From the NCBI RefSeq assembly GCF_019968905.1, contig NZ_CP079946.1, positions 8,219,356-8,283,355 on the forward strand: a stretch of 64,000 nucleotides of DNA. The letters run 5' to 3'. The translations under genes were made by a program, and so were the position numbers. The notes under the pieces are model-generated. The model was given only the letters and a program-made list of their open reading frames with translations, was not told the origin of the DNA and did not search any database. Shown here in pieces: positions 17,447-25,990 of this stretch. Positions within the stretch are counted from its first letter, which is position 1, and every line of letters starts with the position of its first letter. The DNA comes from Corallococcus sp. EGB. Its GTDB lineage: Bacteria > Myxococcota > Myxococcia > Myxococcales > Myxococcaceae.

Positions 17447-17450
17447 CTGT

Positions 17451-18008
17451 ATGAGCGACGAGGATCTTCCGGGCAGGCTGGCGCGCAACCTGCGGACTCT
17501 CAGGGAGACGCGAGGGGCCACGCAGGTGCAGCTCGCGAAGCTGGCGGGCGTGCCCCGGGCCACCTGGGCGCATCTGGAGTCCGGCGCGGCGAACCCGACG
17601 CTGTCGGTGCTGCACCGGGTGGCGGGGGCGCTACAGGTGTCCCTGGAGGAGCTATTGGCCCGGCCGAAGGCGAGCGCCCGGCACTACCGGCGCGACGTTC
17701 TGCCTGCGCGCCAGCGAGGCGCGGCTCTCCTGCGCAAGCTCCTGCCGGATCCGCTGCCGGGCATGGAGTTCGACCGGATGGAGCTGCCGCCCCGAGCACG
17801 CATCACCGGCGTGCCCCACACGCCGGGCACCCGTGAGTACCTGGCCTGTGAGTCCGGCACGCTCGCGCTGGTGGCCAGTGGCGAGCGCTTCTTGCTGGAA
17901 GCCGGAGACGTCGTCGTCTTCCGGGGGGACCAGAAGCACTCCTATGAGAACCCCGGCACGCGCACGGCGGTGGGCTACTCCGTCGTGCTGCTGGCGCCGT
18001 CGCTCTGA
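17451..18008 (+). CDS. XRE-family transcriptional regulator with cupin sensor domain
   Basis: The 185-residue protein has an N-terminal helix-turn-helix (about residues 8-65; TQVQLAKLAGVPRATWAHLES...NPTLSVLHRVAGAL) and a C-terminal cupin barrel (about 100-180; ending DVVVFRGDQKHSYENPGTRTAVGYSVVL). This is the common HTH-cupin architecture of small-molecule responsive repressors such as PuuR/SutR-like proteins. It starts at ATG 17451, immediately after a pair of nested inverted repeats, and faces the SDR gene. It probably senses a small metabolite through the cupin and controls the SDR/QueA-like operon. Confidence 0.85.
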   Translation: MSDEDLPGRLARNLRTLRETRGATQVQLAKLAGVPRATWAHLESGAANPTLSVLHRVAGALQVSLEELLARPKASARHYRRDVLPARQRGAALLRKLLPDPLPGMEFDRMELPPRARITGVPHTPGTREYLACESGTLALVASGERFLLEAGDVVVFRGDQKHSYENPGTRTAVGYSVVLLAPSL

Positions 18009-18230
18009 TGCCCGCTCTCATGGGATGCAGTCATGCGCTTTCGTGCCTGCACCGCGCTTCTCGTTGATGGGGGCTGAGGTGCATTCGCCCAGAACCGCAC
18101 TTGAGGTCACCGTCTATTCACCTGTCCTCACAGGCGGCGACAACCGCCGGTAGAGGTCGTCCATGCCATGGAGCAGGCGCTTCCAGGTGTGCGCCGGGAA
18201 CCTGAAGTTCACGGAAGGCTGAGCGCTCCG

Positions 18231-18977
18231 CTACGCCCCACCGCCCTGCCACGTCAGCATCCCCATCACGCCCACATCCCGCGTCCCACCGGCGTGGAAC
18301 CTCCAGGGCAGCGCCACACCGAACTCCAGGGACTTCGCCGGACGCGCCAGCAGCCCCGGGGACACGAGCACCGTGGAGGTACCGTCCTCCTCCCTCCAGC
18401 CAGCCTCCACCACGGGCCGCAGCGGCCCCAGTGCCAGCACCGCTCCAGCCGCGAAGTCCGGATGCAGCGCGCTTCCCAGTCCGCGCACCCCGGGCAGCGC
18501 CTCCGCCTTCAGCTGGAGGTTGAAGCCCACCGGGCCCACGTCCTGATACGCCAGCAGGAGCGGCGCGAAGCCCGGACGGAAGCGGTCGTCCGTGAGGTCC
18601 CGCGTGGCCTCCAGGTCCATGCCCAGGCTCAGCGTGAAGCCCCGCCGTCTGTCATTGACCAGCGCCAGGCCAATGCCCGCCTCCGCCGTGTCCAGCCCGC
18701 GCGGATCCTCCGGCGTCGTCAGCGCCACCTTCGCTTCCAATTGCACGCGCTCACTCAGGCCGTACTCGGCGCGCACGGGCAGCTCGAAGCGTGTCTCATC
18801 ATCCTGCCGCGTCCACTCCAGCCCGGTCCCCAGCTCCACCTGGCCCCGCTGCTGCGGTGGCGCTCCGTCTCCCAGGAAGAACTCCTGCACCCGCCCCTGC
18901 ACCCCTTCCGCCGCCACCGCTGGCACCGACAAGAGGCCCAGAAGTCCCACCGTGACGAGCTGCCGTCCGTTCGCCAT
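18231..18977 (-). CDS. Secreted or outer-membrane hypothetical protein
   Basis: The 248-residue protein begins MANGRQLVTVGLLGLLSVPAVAAEG, a clear Sec signal with an AxA cleavage site, so ATG 18975-18977 is preferred to upstream in-frame starts. The mature part is made of alternating short beta strands (VELGTGLEWTR, FELPVRAEYGLS, VQLEAKVALTT, GIGLALVNDR, FTLSLGMDLEA and others), as in outer-membrane beta-barrels of the MetA-pathway/transporter type. It has no Cys in the mature part. It is probably a small barrel of 10-12 strands; the substrate is unknown. Between it and the XRE-cupin gene lie 222 bp in which no gene was recognised. Confidence 0.7.
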   Translation of the reverse strand: MANGRQLVTVGLLGLLSVPAVAAEGVQGRVQEFFLGDGAPPQQRGQVELGTGLEWTRQDDETRFELPVRAEYGLSERVQLEAKVALTTPEDPRGLDTAEAGIGLALVNDRRRGFTLSLGMDLEATRDLTDDRFRPGFAPLLLAYQDVGPVGFNLQLKAEALPGVRGLGSALHPDFAAGAVLALGPLRPVVEAGWREEDGTSTVLVSPGLLARPAKSLEFGVALPWRFHAGGTRDVGVMGMLTWQGGGA

Positions 18978-19138
18978 GCCAGCAGGGTGAACACGGCCCT
19001 GATGCACCGGGGCCTCCCTTCCGTCCCTCCTACCGCCCGGCTGCCTGCTCCCTCCGCTCCCCCCAGCTCTTGCGTGGAGACTTGCGTCACCGCGCGTGAA
19101 GGTGGCAAAGCCTTCGGCCCACGCCCCGGACACCGACC

Positions 19139-20665
19139 ATGCTCTTCAAGCCCACCCTCCCCTTCACCGGACACACCGCGGCCCTGCTGGCCCTGGGCAT
19201 CATCGCCTGTGGCGGCAAGGACGTGCGCCCCGATGACGATGCGAACCCCCACCCCGTCAACGACCCGTGCGTGGAGAGCACCACCGCCGACCCCGCCAGC
19301 GGGACGTGCGCGCCGCTGCGCCTTCAGTGCGCCCGGGATTTGAGCGGCTTCAAGACGGACCGCTACGTCTGGCGCGACCGCGACTGCCACGTGCGGTCCG
19401 TGTCGCTCGTGCGCAACGACGCGGCGGACCCCGCGGGGTGGAACGGCGGCTATATCCGCCGCTACACCTACGAGGTCGCGGGCACGGAACGCATCTGCGA
19501 CGGCCAGAACCCGGAGGTCCCCGGCTGGGGCATGGTGACCAGCCACCTGAAGGAAGGCCAGACGTGGGGCGCCTGGACGCAGGACGTGCGTGGCACCGGC
19601 CGCGTCGTCTTCAAGGGCGCGCACCACGCGCTGCATGAGTTGAAGTGGCCCCTGTCGCTGGACGGCCACGTGGTGCAGGTGACCGTGCAGTACCTGTTCG
19701 CCACCGGGCGGGACCACCCGCTGTATGCCATCACCCACGACGCGTCCGGCTTCCCCGCGAACCAGATTGAAGCCGACGTGCGCTCGCCCTACGGCGACCT
19801 GGGCTTCGACGGCAACGCCAACACGGACATCGCCGGCCTGGGCTGGGGCGACCGCTACCGCTTCGTCACCCTGTCCTCCCCCGTGACGATGAACACCGGC
19901 TGGGACTACCGCGAACCCAACGTCGTCCCCTTCACGCGCATGTGGACCGCCGCGCCGGACGCGGAGATGGGCGCGGTGCAGACCCAGACGTGGGAGCAGA
20001 AGCCCGCGGGCGGCTACTGGCTTTATCCCGAGTGGGGCACGCGTCACGCCAACGGCCCCATGCCCGTGGACTACAACTGGTCCTACCAGCTCAACCAGTA
20101 CGAGCTGCCCTCCGTCACCAACTCCCACCGGCTCGCGTGGGGCAGCAACTTCGGCGCGGTGGGCCTGTCGCAGTACCCGCGCCTGGGCGACGATGGCGTG
20201 ATGCTCTCCGGCCATCCCTACCAGAGCTACTCCGTCTTCATGGTGCTGGGCACGCACACGGCCAGCCCCGTGCTGTCGCTCGTGTCGGAGGTGGAGGCCT
20301 GGCAGGGCGTGAAGCTCACCGCCTCCGAAGGCACCGTGCGCACGCGGGGGCCCGGGGGCGTGGGTCGCTCGGACTCCGTCGCGTATGACGTCGCCGGCTA
20401 CAACCCCGTGTACGCCACGTGGGAGGCGGAGGCCGCCTCGAACCGCGTGACGCTGACGTTCGACACCGCGGGGCGCTCGCTCGCGCACCCCATGCTGGTG
20501 GTGCACGGCTACACCGCCGCCGCCGCGCCGAAGACGGTCCTGCTGGAGGGCCAGCCGCTGGGCGCGGACACGGACTACTTCGCGTCGGTCGACACTGAGG
20601 GCAAGGCGCTCTGGCTCACCCTCCAGCGCGACCTGAAGGGCACCGCCACCCTGAAGGTGGAGTAG
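19139..20665 (+). CDS. Large lipoprotein of unknown function
   Basis: The 508-residue protein starts with a lipoprotein signal (LLALGIIACGGKD, lipidated Cys near residue 24). The mature sequence is rich in Trp, Tyr and Gly with many beta-type segments (YVWRDRDCHVRSVSLV, NGGYIRRYTYEV, TGWDYREPNVVPFTRMW, GGYWLYPEWGTRHANGP), suggesting a carbohydrate-binding or beta-sandwich surface protein. No catalytic motif is recognised. It is divergent from the beta-barrel gene at 18231-18977 (161-bp gap). Function unknown; surface location is the firm part. Confidence 0.65.
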   Translation: MLFKPTLPFTGHTAALLALGIIACGGKDVRPDDDANPHPVNDPCVESTTADPASGTCAPLRLQCARDLSGFKTDRYVWRDRDCHVRSVSLVRNDAADPAGWNGGYIRRYTYEVAGTERICDGQNPEVPGWGMVTSHLKEGQTWGAWTQDVRGTGRVVFKGAHHALHELKWPLSLDGHVVQVTVQYLFATGRDHPLYAITHDASGFPANQIEADVRSPYGDLGFDGNANTDIAGLGWGDRYRFVTLSSPVTMNTGWDYREPNVVPFTRMWTAAPDAEMGAVQTQTWEQKPAGGYWLYPEWGTRHANGPMPVDYNWSYQLNQYELPSVTNSHRLAWGSNFGAVGLSQYPRLGDDGVMLSGHPYQSYSVFMVLGTHTASPVLSLVSEVEAWQGVKLTASEGTVRTRGPGGVGRSDSVAYDVAGYNPVYATWEAEAASNRVTLTFDTAGRSLAHPMLVVHGYTAAAAPKTVLLEGQPLGADTDYFASVDTEGKALWLTLQRDLKGTATLKVE

Positions 20666-20726
20666 CCGCGCTCGCGACGGAGCGGCCCGGGTGCGAACCC
20701 GGGGCCGTCCGCTTCACGCCGGAGCG

Positions 20727-21431
20727 TCAGTCCGCGTTGCCGCTGCCGCCGTAGCCCTGCGGGGCCTGCGAGCGCAGCCGCTGCCACTCGGCGCGGGCGT
20801 TCTGCTCCACGCGCTTCTGCTCATCCAGGCGGCGGCGGGAGTCCTCCACGTCGCGCTTGGCCTCCGCGAGGGCGGACATGAAGTTCGCCTCGGACATGTC
20901 CTTGGCGCGCACGTCGCCGCTCTTCTCCAGCGCCCGGTACTGGGCCAGGTTGAGCTCCGCGTCCGCCACCTTCAGCTCCGCGGCGCGCAGGTCCTTCTCC
21001 GCCTTGGCCGTCTCCGTCTTGCGGTCGTGCCAGGCGACCTCGGCGTCCGCCGCGGCGCGTCCCGCCTCGGCGCCCTGGAGCTTGGACTTCGCCTGCGCGA
21101 TGGGCGACTGCTGCCCGGTGGCCTCGGCGGCCTTCACCGCGGCCTTCTCCGCCTCCATGCGGCTCTTGGCGGCGTCACCGTTGCGGCGGGCCACCTCCGC
21201 GGCGCGCTCGGCGTCACGCACCGCCACCTCGGCGCGCGTCACGTTGTCCGAGGCCTTGGTGCGGGCGAGCTGCGCCTCGCGCACGTCGCCCAGCTGGTCC
21301 TCGGGGACGCGCGCCATCATCGCGTCGTCCACGCGCGCCGCCTTCGAGCTGCTGCACCCGGCGAGGAACGTCATGGACGCCCCCAACGCCAGTCCCACCA
21401 TCCAATGACGCTTCGTCCTGTTCTGGAACAT
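20727..21431 (-). CDS. Coiled-coil lipoprotein
   Basis: The 234-residue protein has the signal MVGLALGASMTFLAGCSSS, with a perfect lipobox LAGC, followed by an uninterrupted Ala/Glu/Lys/Arg-rich helical region of about 180 residues with heptad character (residues 40-220) and a short Gly/Gln-rich tail (PQGYGGSGNAD). This is the layout of periplasmic, membrane-anchored coiled coils such as Lpp-, DUF4398- or TolC-adaptor-like proteins. It probably spans or spaces the periplasm. Its start is divergent from the lipoprotein at 21690 with 258 bp between. Confidence 0.75.
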   Translation of the reverse strand: MFQNRTKRHWMVGLALGASMTFLAGCSSSKAARVDDAMMARVPEDQLGDVREAQLARTKASDNVTRAEVAVRDAERAAEVARRNGDAAKSRMEAEKAAVKAAEATGQQSPIAQAKSKLQGAEAGRAAADAEVAWHDRKTETAKAEKDLRAAELKVADAELNLAQYRALEKSGDVRAKDMSEANFMSALAEAKRDVEDSRRRLDEQKRVEQNARAEWQRLRSQAPQGYGGSGNAD

Positions 21432-21689
21432 GTCTCGCTCCCCCGTCCAAGAAGATGACTGGGAAAGAACGTAGACACGCTCCCGTCACGCGACAGGTGC
21501 CACGGACGCCACCGTTCCCCCTGGAATCCGCGCGGGCCCGGGCAGGCCGTGGAGCAGGCAGGCTCCGGTGCTTTTCCGCCGCGGGTCATTGCCTTCCACG
21601 ACTTCCGACACGGGGGCATGTCCCAGGCCCGACGGGCCGCGTGTCTCAAGGTCGCGCGGAAGGGACGCGCCACCAGGGAGAGGGACCTC

Positions 21690-22271
21690 ATGAAGCGGAT
21701 GGGATGGAGTTTCGTGCTGGGAACGGGCTGCGCGCTGCTGTTCGCGGCCTGCGGGTCCGGGCCCGAGGACTTGGGCGACCCCGGGAGTACGGAGTCCGTG
21801 AAGATGAGCATCTCGCTCGCGGGGGACGCGTGCGGTGTCGTCACGGCCTCCGCGACCGCGAGCGCGCCGGACCTCCCGCCGCCGTCCCCCCAGTCCCTGT
21901 ACGTGGGCGACGGCTACATCGAGGGCTACCTGCCCAACATCCCCGTCGGGCGCCGGCGCGTCGTGGAGGTGAGGGCCTACAACCGGACGGGGCTGGAGGT
22001 GTACGCCGGCGCCACGGCCGTGGACGTGTATCAGGGCTCCGTGGCGTACGCGCAGCTCTACCTGAAGCGCAACGCGCAGAACTGCCCGGGCGGCAGGACG
22101 GGCGACATCTACATCATCGGCACGCTGGAGGGCTCGAACCCGGGCCCGGACGCGGGCTACGACGCGGGGCCGGGGCCGGGCTGGGACGCGGGCTACGACG
22201 CGGGTCCGGGTCCGGGCTGGGACGCGGGTCCGGGTCCGATCCATGATGGGGGCGTGTACGACGCAGGCTAG
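21690..22271 (+). CDS. Lipoprotein with Gly/Pro/Asp repeat tail
   Basis: The 193-residue protein has the signal MGWSFVLGTGCALLFAACGSG (lipobox FAAC). The body resembles a small beta-sandwich (YIEGYLPNIPVGRRRVVEVRAYN, GLEVYAGATAVDVYQGSVAYAQLYLKR), as in many myxobacterial carboxypeptidase-regulatory-like lipoproteins. The last 45 residues are a low-complexity repeat built on PGPxWDAGYDAG. ATG 21690 was chosen; ATG 21705 is possible. It probably coats the cell surface or binds a partner. The next lipoprotein starts 14 bp after its stop, suggesting an operon of two. Confidence 0.75.
   Translation: MKRMGWSFVLGTGCALLFAACGSGPEDLGDPGSTESVKMSISLAGDACGVVTASATASAPDLPPPSPQSLYVGDGYIEGYLPNIPVGRRRVVEVRAYNRTGLEVYAGATAVDVYQGSVAYAQLYLKRNAQNCPGGRTGDIYIIGTLEGSNPGPDAGYDAGPGPGWDAGYDAGPGPGWDAGPGPIHDGGVYDAG
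22138..22240 (+). repeat. Short tandem repeat inside a lipoprotein gene
   Basis: The DNA carries imperfect tandem units of gggccgggctgggacgcggg and gggctacgacgcgg type, giving the protein repeat PGPGWDAGYDAG. Such slippage-prone units could vary in number between strains. Confidence 0.7.
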
Positions 22272-22285
22272 AGCGGGAGCCACCC

Positions 22286-22861
22286 ATGGGAAGCGCAGCG
22301 CGGTCCATTGCCATCTTCGTCGTGCTGGGCCTCCTGATGGGCTGCGCCACGGCGTCCTCGATGAACACGGATCTGGAGAAGGGGCCGCTGGGTTCGAGGA
22401 CGCAGATGACGACGCCCCTCAACGCCACCACCGGGCCGCGCATCGAGCTGCCGTTGGAGTCCGCGGGCCAGAAGCCCTCCACGTTCGCGACCTACATCCG
22501 GATCCACGGGAGGGGAAAGACCCGGCGCATCGTCATGGATCGACGCGGCCAGACGTCCTGCATGCCCGGCAAGGACGCCGCGCCCGGCGAGTGTCCGGAG
22601 ATCAGCGCCGAGGGCCTCGGCGACACCCTCATCCAACGGATGATGCAGCGGGGCCTCCATCCGACCCAGCCGGGGATTGGCCCCGGCGCGGATCTGAGCA
22701 AGGACCTCAACTACGACCTGCTCAACTACAGCGTGTTCCTCTTCGACTGGAAGGAGGTGGACGCAGCCATCGCCGTCGTGGACGAGGTGCTCCTCGAATA
22801 TGACGTCGCCCACTCCTTGGGCATCACCGTGACGGGCATTGATGTGGGCGAGACGCTCTAG
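22286..22861 (+). CDS. Conserved hypothetical lipoprotein
   Basis: The 191-residue protein begins MGSAARSIAIFVVLGLLMGCATASS, a lipoprotein signal with lipobox LMGC (lipid on Cys20). The mature part contains a basic segment (YIRIHGRGKTRRIVMDRRGQ) and two Cys at about 93 and 104, then acidic and hydrophobic residues to the end. No family is recognised. The previous lipoprotein gene ends 14 bp upstream and its own 3' end nearly abuts the convergent oxygenase gene (3-bp gap), so it is probably the second gene of a two-lipoprotein operon. Confidence 0.7.
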   Translation: MGSAARSIAIFVVLGLLMGCATASSMNTDLEKGPLGSRTQMTTPLNATTGPRIELPLESAGQKPSTFATYIRIHGRGKTRRIVMDRRGQTSCMPGKDAAPGECPEISAEGLGDTLIQRMMQRGLHPTQPGIGPGADLSKDLNYDLLNYSVFLFDWKEVDAAIAVVDEVLLEYDVAHSLGITVTGIDVGETL

Positions 22862-22864
22862 CCA

Positions 22865-23467
22865 TTACGTGCCCGGGCCGTAGAACCAGGCGGTGAGGGC
22901 CAGGCGGGGGGCGTGGACGGGCATCACCTCATGCTCCAGCCGCTCGCTCAGGAACACCACCAGGCGGTCCAGCACCGGCGCCACGTCCACCGGGGCGCCG
23001 GTATCCTCCGGAAAGAGGCGCAGCACGCCGCCGTGCTCCGGCTTCCAATCCGCGTTCGCGTACCAGACGGCGGTGAGGCGGCGGTTGGACCGGCCCGGAA
23101 ACGCATCGCGATGGCGGGTGTAGTGCGCGCCGCCGCCGGGATAACAGGCGAGCTGCACGTCGAAGCGGCCCAGCCCCAGGTATGAGCCCGTGGACACGGC
23201 CTCTCCCAATGCCTGGAAGCGGTGCCACAGGGCTTCGAGCTCGGGGGCCGCGCCGGGCAATACCCACTCGATGTGGTCGCCACGTACGGACCTATCAAGC
23301 GCGTGGTCCGCGCCGCGCCGGATGCCTGCGGGCTTCAGCATTCCGGCCTCCACTCGCGCGAGCGCCGCGGCCCTTGCCGCCAGCGCCCGCGCCTCACCAA
23401 GGAAGGCGTCCCGCACGAAGTATCCCTGGGAACCCAGGGCCTCCGCCTCCACGTCCGTCAGCTCCAT
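22865..23467 (-). CDS. 2-oxoglutarate/Fe(II)-dependent oxygenase, prolyl 4-hydroxylase-like
   Basis: The 200-residue protein has the double-stranded beta-helix core of the P4H/EGL-9 group. The iron ligands are visible: His119 and Asp121 in HYTRHRDAF and the distal His179 in LEHEVMP, with Arg188 (APRLALTAWFYG) placed to bind 2-oxoglutarate. Preceding LTAVWYANADWKPEHGGVLRLF is the typical strand pair of this family. It would hydroxylate a protein or small molecule using O2 and 2-oxoglutarate. The partner is unknown. It is divergent from the DUF4230 gene (95 bp). Confidence 0.85.
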   Translation of the reverse strand: MELTDVEAEALGSQGYFVRDAFLGEARALAARAAALARVEAGMLKPAGIRRGADHALDRSVRGDHIEWVLPGAAPELEALWHRFQALGEAVSTGSYLGLGRFDVQLACYPGGGAHYTRHRDAFPGRSNRRLTAVWYANADWKPEHGGVLRLFPEDTGAPVDVAPVLDRLVVFLSERLEHEVMPVHAPRLALTAWFYGPGT

Positions 23468-23562
23468 CCTGCGCTACTCCTTCGCGAGTCCCTGTCCGGA
23501 AGCCCGCGTCCGCACGCTGCCCCAGAACGCCCCCGGTGCGGAAGCGGGTAGACTTCCCGCCC

Positions 23563-24180
23563 ATGGCGAAGAACGTCTCGCGAGCCCTGTCCCTCCTCGC
23601 CGCGCTGGCGCTCGGCGCCCTGGCAGCCTGGGGGCTGCTGCGTCCCACGGCTCCCCGGCTGCCGGACACGGCGGCGGTGGTGGAACAGATGCGCGAGGTG
23701 GCCCGGCTGGAGACGCTGGACGTGTCCCTCTACAAGAAGGTCACGTTCACGCCGGAGCCGCAGGCCACGGACGCGCTGTGGAAGGACGTGCTGCTCTGGG
23801 CCAGCTACACGCTCCAGAACCCGCACGGCCGCGCCATCGTGTTCGCGGACGCGCACCTGGGCTTCGACTTCCAGCGCTTCGACGCCAGCCACCTGCACGC
23901 CGTGGGCACGCGCGTGGACGTGCTCCTGCCGCCGCTGCAAGTCACGGTGGCGCTGCGGCCCGGGGAGACGGAGGTCATCGACTCCAACCTGGACAGCGCG
24001 CAGACGGCGCAGTTGCTGGAAAAGGCGCGCCTGGCCTTTGAAAAAGAGGTGCGGCAGGACCGGCGCCTCCAGGAGAAGGCGCGTCAGTCCGCGGAACGCT
24101 CGCTGCGAGGCCTGCTGCTCACGCTGGGCTTCCGCGAGGTGCGGTTCGTGGAGACCTTGCCGGTGGGGAGCGCGGGATGA
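23563..24180 (+). CDS. DUF4230-domain membrane-anchored protein
   Basis: The 205-residue protein has one N-terminal membrane segment ([20 protein letters not shown]) and then a DUF4230-type region: an opening [24 protein letters not shown], a central beta-rich [19 protein letters not shown]...[12 protein letters not shown] and a C-terminal charged helix. DUF4230 proteins are thought to be periplasmic or exported; their function is unknown. ATG 23563 gives the signal-anchor immediately. Its stop overlaps the start of the macro-domain gene (ATGA, 24177-24180), so the two are translated together. Confidence 0.75.
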   Translation: MAKNVSRALSLLAALALGALAAWGLLRPTAPRLPDTAAVVEQMREVARLETLDVSLYKKVTFTPEPQATDALWKDVLLWASYTLQNPHGRAIVFADAHLGFDFQRFDASHLHAVGTRVDVLLPPLQVTVALRPGETEVIDSNLDSAQTAQLLEKARLAFEKEVRQDRRLQEKARQSAERSLRGLLLTLGFREVRFVETLPVGSAG

Positions 24181-24686
24181 CGGAACGGTTGGAGTTGATC
24201 CAGGGAGACATCACGCGCGTCGCGGCGGACGCGATCGTGAACGCGGCGAACTCCGGCCTGTCGGGTGGCGGCGGCGTGGACGGTGCCATCCACCGCGCGG
24301 CGGGGCCGGAGCTGCTCGCGGCGTGCCGCACGCTGGGCCGCTGTCCCACCGGAGAGGCGCGCATCACGCGGGGCTACCGGCTGCCCGCGGCCCACGTCAT
24401 CCACGCGGTGGGCCCCTCATGGTGGGGCGGGGACCGCGGCGAGGACGAACTGCTGGCCTCGTGCTACCGGAGCACGTTCGCGTTGATGGAGCAGCACGGG
24501 CTGCGCACGGTGGCGTTCCCCGCAATCTCCACGGGCGCCTACGGCTTCCCCATTGAACGGGCCGCGCCCATCGCGCTGCGTGAAATCCGCGCGGCCCTGG
24601 CGCGGCGGCCGGAGCTGGAGCGCGTCACCGTGGTCCTCTTCAGCGAGCAGGACTTGAAGGTGTATCAGCGGGCGCTGGGCGCGTAG
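24177..24686 (+). CDS. Macro-domain protein, O-acetyl-ADP-ribose deacetylase-like
   Basis: The 169-residue protein consists of one macro domain of the MacroD/YmdB type: the opening [19 protein letters not shown], the loop [19 protein letters not shown], the conserved VIHAVGP, and the [12 protein letters not shown] segment that wraps the distal ribose. Such proteins hydrolyse O-acetyl-ADP-ribose or remove mono-ADP-ribose from proteins and nucleic acids in the cytoplasm. It is coupled to the DUF4230 gene by an ATGA overlap, though no functional link between the two families is known. It converges on the DUF1444-like gene. Confidence 0.9.
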   Translation: MTERLELIQGDITRVAADAIVNAANSGLSGGGGVDGAIHRAAGPELLAACRTLGRCPTGEARITRGYRLPAAHVIHAVGPSWWGGDRGEDELLASCYRSTFALMEQHGLRTVAFPAISTGAYGFPIERAAPIALREIRAALARRPELERVTVVLFSEQDLKVYQRALGA

Positions 24687-24687
24687 G

Positions 24688-25944
24688 TCACGCAGCCCGC
24701 AGCGCGTCTCCGTCCAGCACGAACAGCCCGGGCACGCCGTCCGGCGCATGTCCCAGCTCAGCGAGCCTCCGCACCGATTCGCCATCCGCGTCCCGGCACA
24801 GGAGCGCCATCTCACGACGCCCCAGGCTCACGCGCAGCGGACCTCCGCCCGTGGCGGCATCCAACCTGCGGCGCTGCGACTTCGTGAGCAGCCGTGCACC
24901 GTCGTGCCCGTCGCCGCCCGCCACCGCCCAGACGCCGGAGAACGCCTCCGCCAGCCGCACCTCCCCCTGGTCGATGACGACGGGCCGCACGTCCGCGGGC
25001 CGCGGCTCCAGGTTGTGCCACGCCGCCGCGTCCACCGCTTCGAGCGTGAGCCCGGCGTCCTTCAGCGCGGAGGCCGGCAGGTAGCGCATGAACTCCGCGT
25101 CCTCCAGCACGTAGAAGACCTCCAGGCCCGCGGGCCCCGGACGGAACAGCGCGCCCTGCGTCCCCGCCACGAAGCCCGAGGGCCGCAGCACCGGGCGCAG
25201 CGCATCCAGGGACACGCCCGCGGCACCCACGCCCGAGGACAAGCCGCCCAGCCGCGAAGCCAGCGCCTCCACGTGCGCGGTGAGCCCCTGCGTGCCCGGG
25301 GCCTCCTGGTACGCGGCATACAGCGAGCCCACGTCCACGCGGCCCACGCCGCCCGAGGCCAGCTTCACCAGCAGGTCCCGGCCCTGGCGCCGGAAGGCGA
25401 TGCCCGCACGCCCCAGCGCGGCGGTGAGCGCGGCGGTGAACTCCGGGCGCAGCACCTGCTCCTCGGGCGCGGGAGGCGGAGGCAGGTCCGCGGCCTCCAG
25501 CTCCGCGCGCAACAGCTTCGCCTCCTCGTCGAAGGGGTCCCGCTCCACGGCCTCGGCCACGTAGGCGCGGGCGCGCGCACCCTCGCCCTGCCGCAGCGCG
25601 AGCACGGCCAGCACCTTGAGGGCCTCCGGGTCGCCGGGGCTCAGGACCAGCGCCTCGCGCAGCTCGGCCTCCGCCTCCCGATGCCGCTCCAGCCCCAGCA
25701 GCGCGCGAGCGAGCCCCAGGCGCACCTGGAGGTCCTTGGGGAAGTCACGCCGCAGCGCCTGCATCAACGGCAGGGCTTCGCGCTCCGCGTTCGCGTTGAC
25801 CAGCGCATGCGCCACGGTGAGGCGCAGCGTAGGTCCGGGAGTCCGCGCGGCCTCCGCACGCAGCGCCTCCAGCTCCGCGCCGCTGAGCACTTCACCCGCC
25901 TCCACCTTGCGGCGCAGGCGCTCCAGTTCCGCCGGGGAAATCAC
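24688..25944 (-). CDS. TPR and DUF1444-like protein
   Basis: The 418-residue protein starts at GTG 25942-25944 with about 150 residues of tetratricopeptide-type helices (GLARALLGLERHREAEAELREALVLSPGDPEALKVLAVLALRQGEG). A globular domain follows that resembles DUF1444 (UPF0354/YtpQ), including FYVLEDAEFMRYLPASAL and a LEAVDAAAWHNLEPRP helix. DUF1444 proteins are cytoplasmic and uncharacterised. The gene lies 46 bp downstream of the LanC-like gene on the same strand, so it may be co-transcribed with the lanthipeptide genes, but nothing in its sequence proves a role there. Confidence 0.7.
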   Translation of the reverse strand: MISPAELERLRRKVEAGEVLSGAELEALRAEAARTPGPTLRLTVAHALVNANAEREALPLMQALRRDFPKDLQVRLGLARALLGLERHREAEAELREALVLSPGDPEALKVLAVLALRQGEGARARAYVAEAVERDPFDEEAKLLRAELEAADLPPPPAPEEQVLRPEFTAALTAALGRAGIAFRRQGRDLLVKLASGGVGRVDVGSLYAAYQEAPGTQGLTAHVEALASRLGGLSSGVGAAGVSLDALRPVLRPSGFVAGTQGALFRPGPAGLEVFYVLEDAEFMRYLPASALKDAGLTLEAVDAAAWHNLEPRPADVRPVVIDQGEVRLAEAFSGVWAVAGGDGHDGARLLTKSQRRRLDAATGGGPLRVSLGRREMALLCRDADGESVRRLAELGHAPDGVPGLFVLDGDALRAA

Positions 25945-25990
25945 GCGCGGACTTTAATGGTCCACGCCCGGAGCGCCCAGCCCCGCGTCC

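Noticed and set aside
18009-18230. A gene remnant between the XRE-cupin and outer-membrane genes
   Set aside because: A short open stretch reads like the end of some protein, but no family could be recognised and no start was seen.
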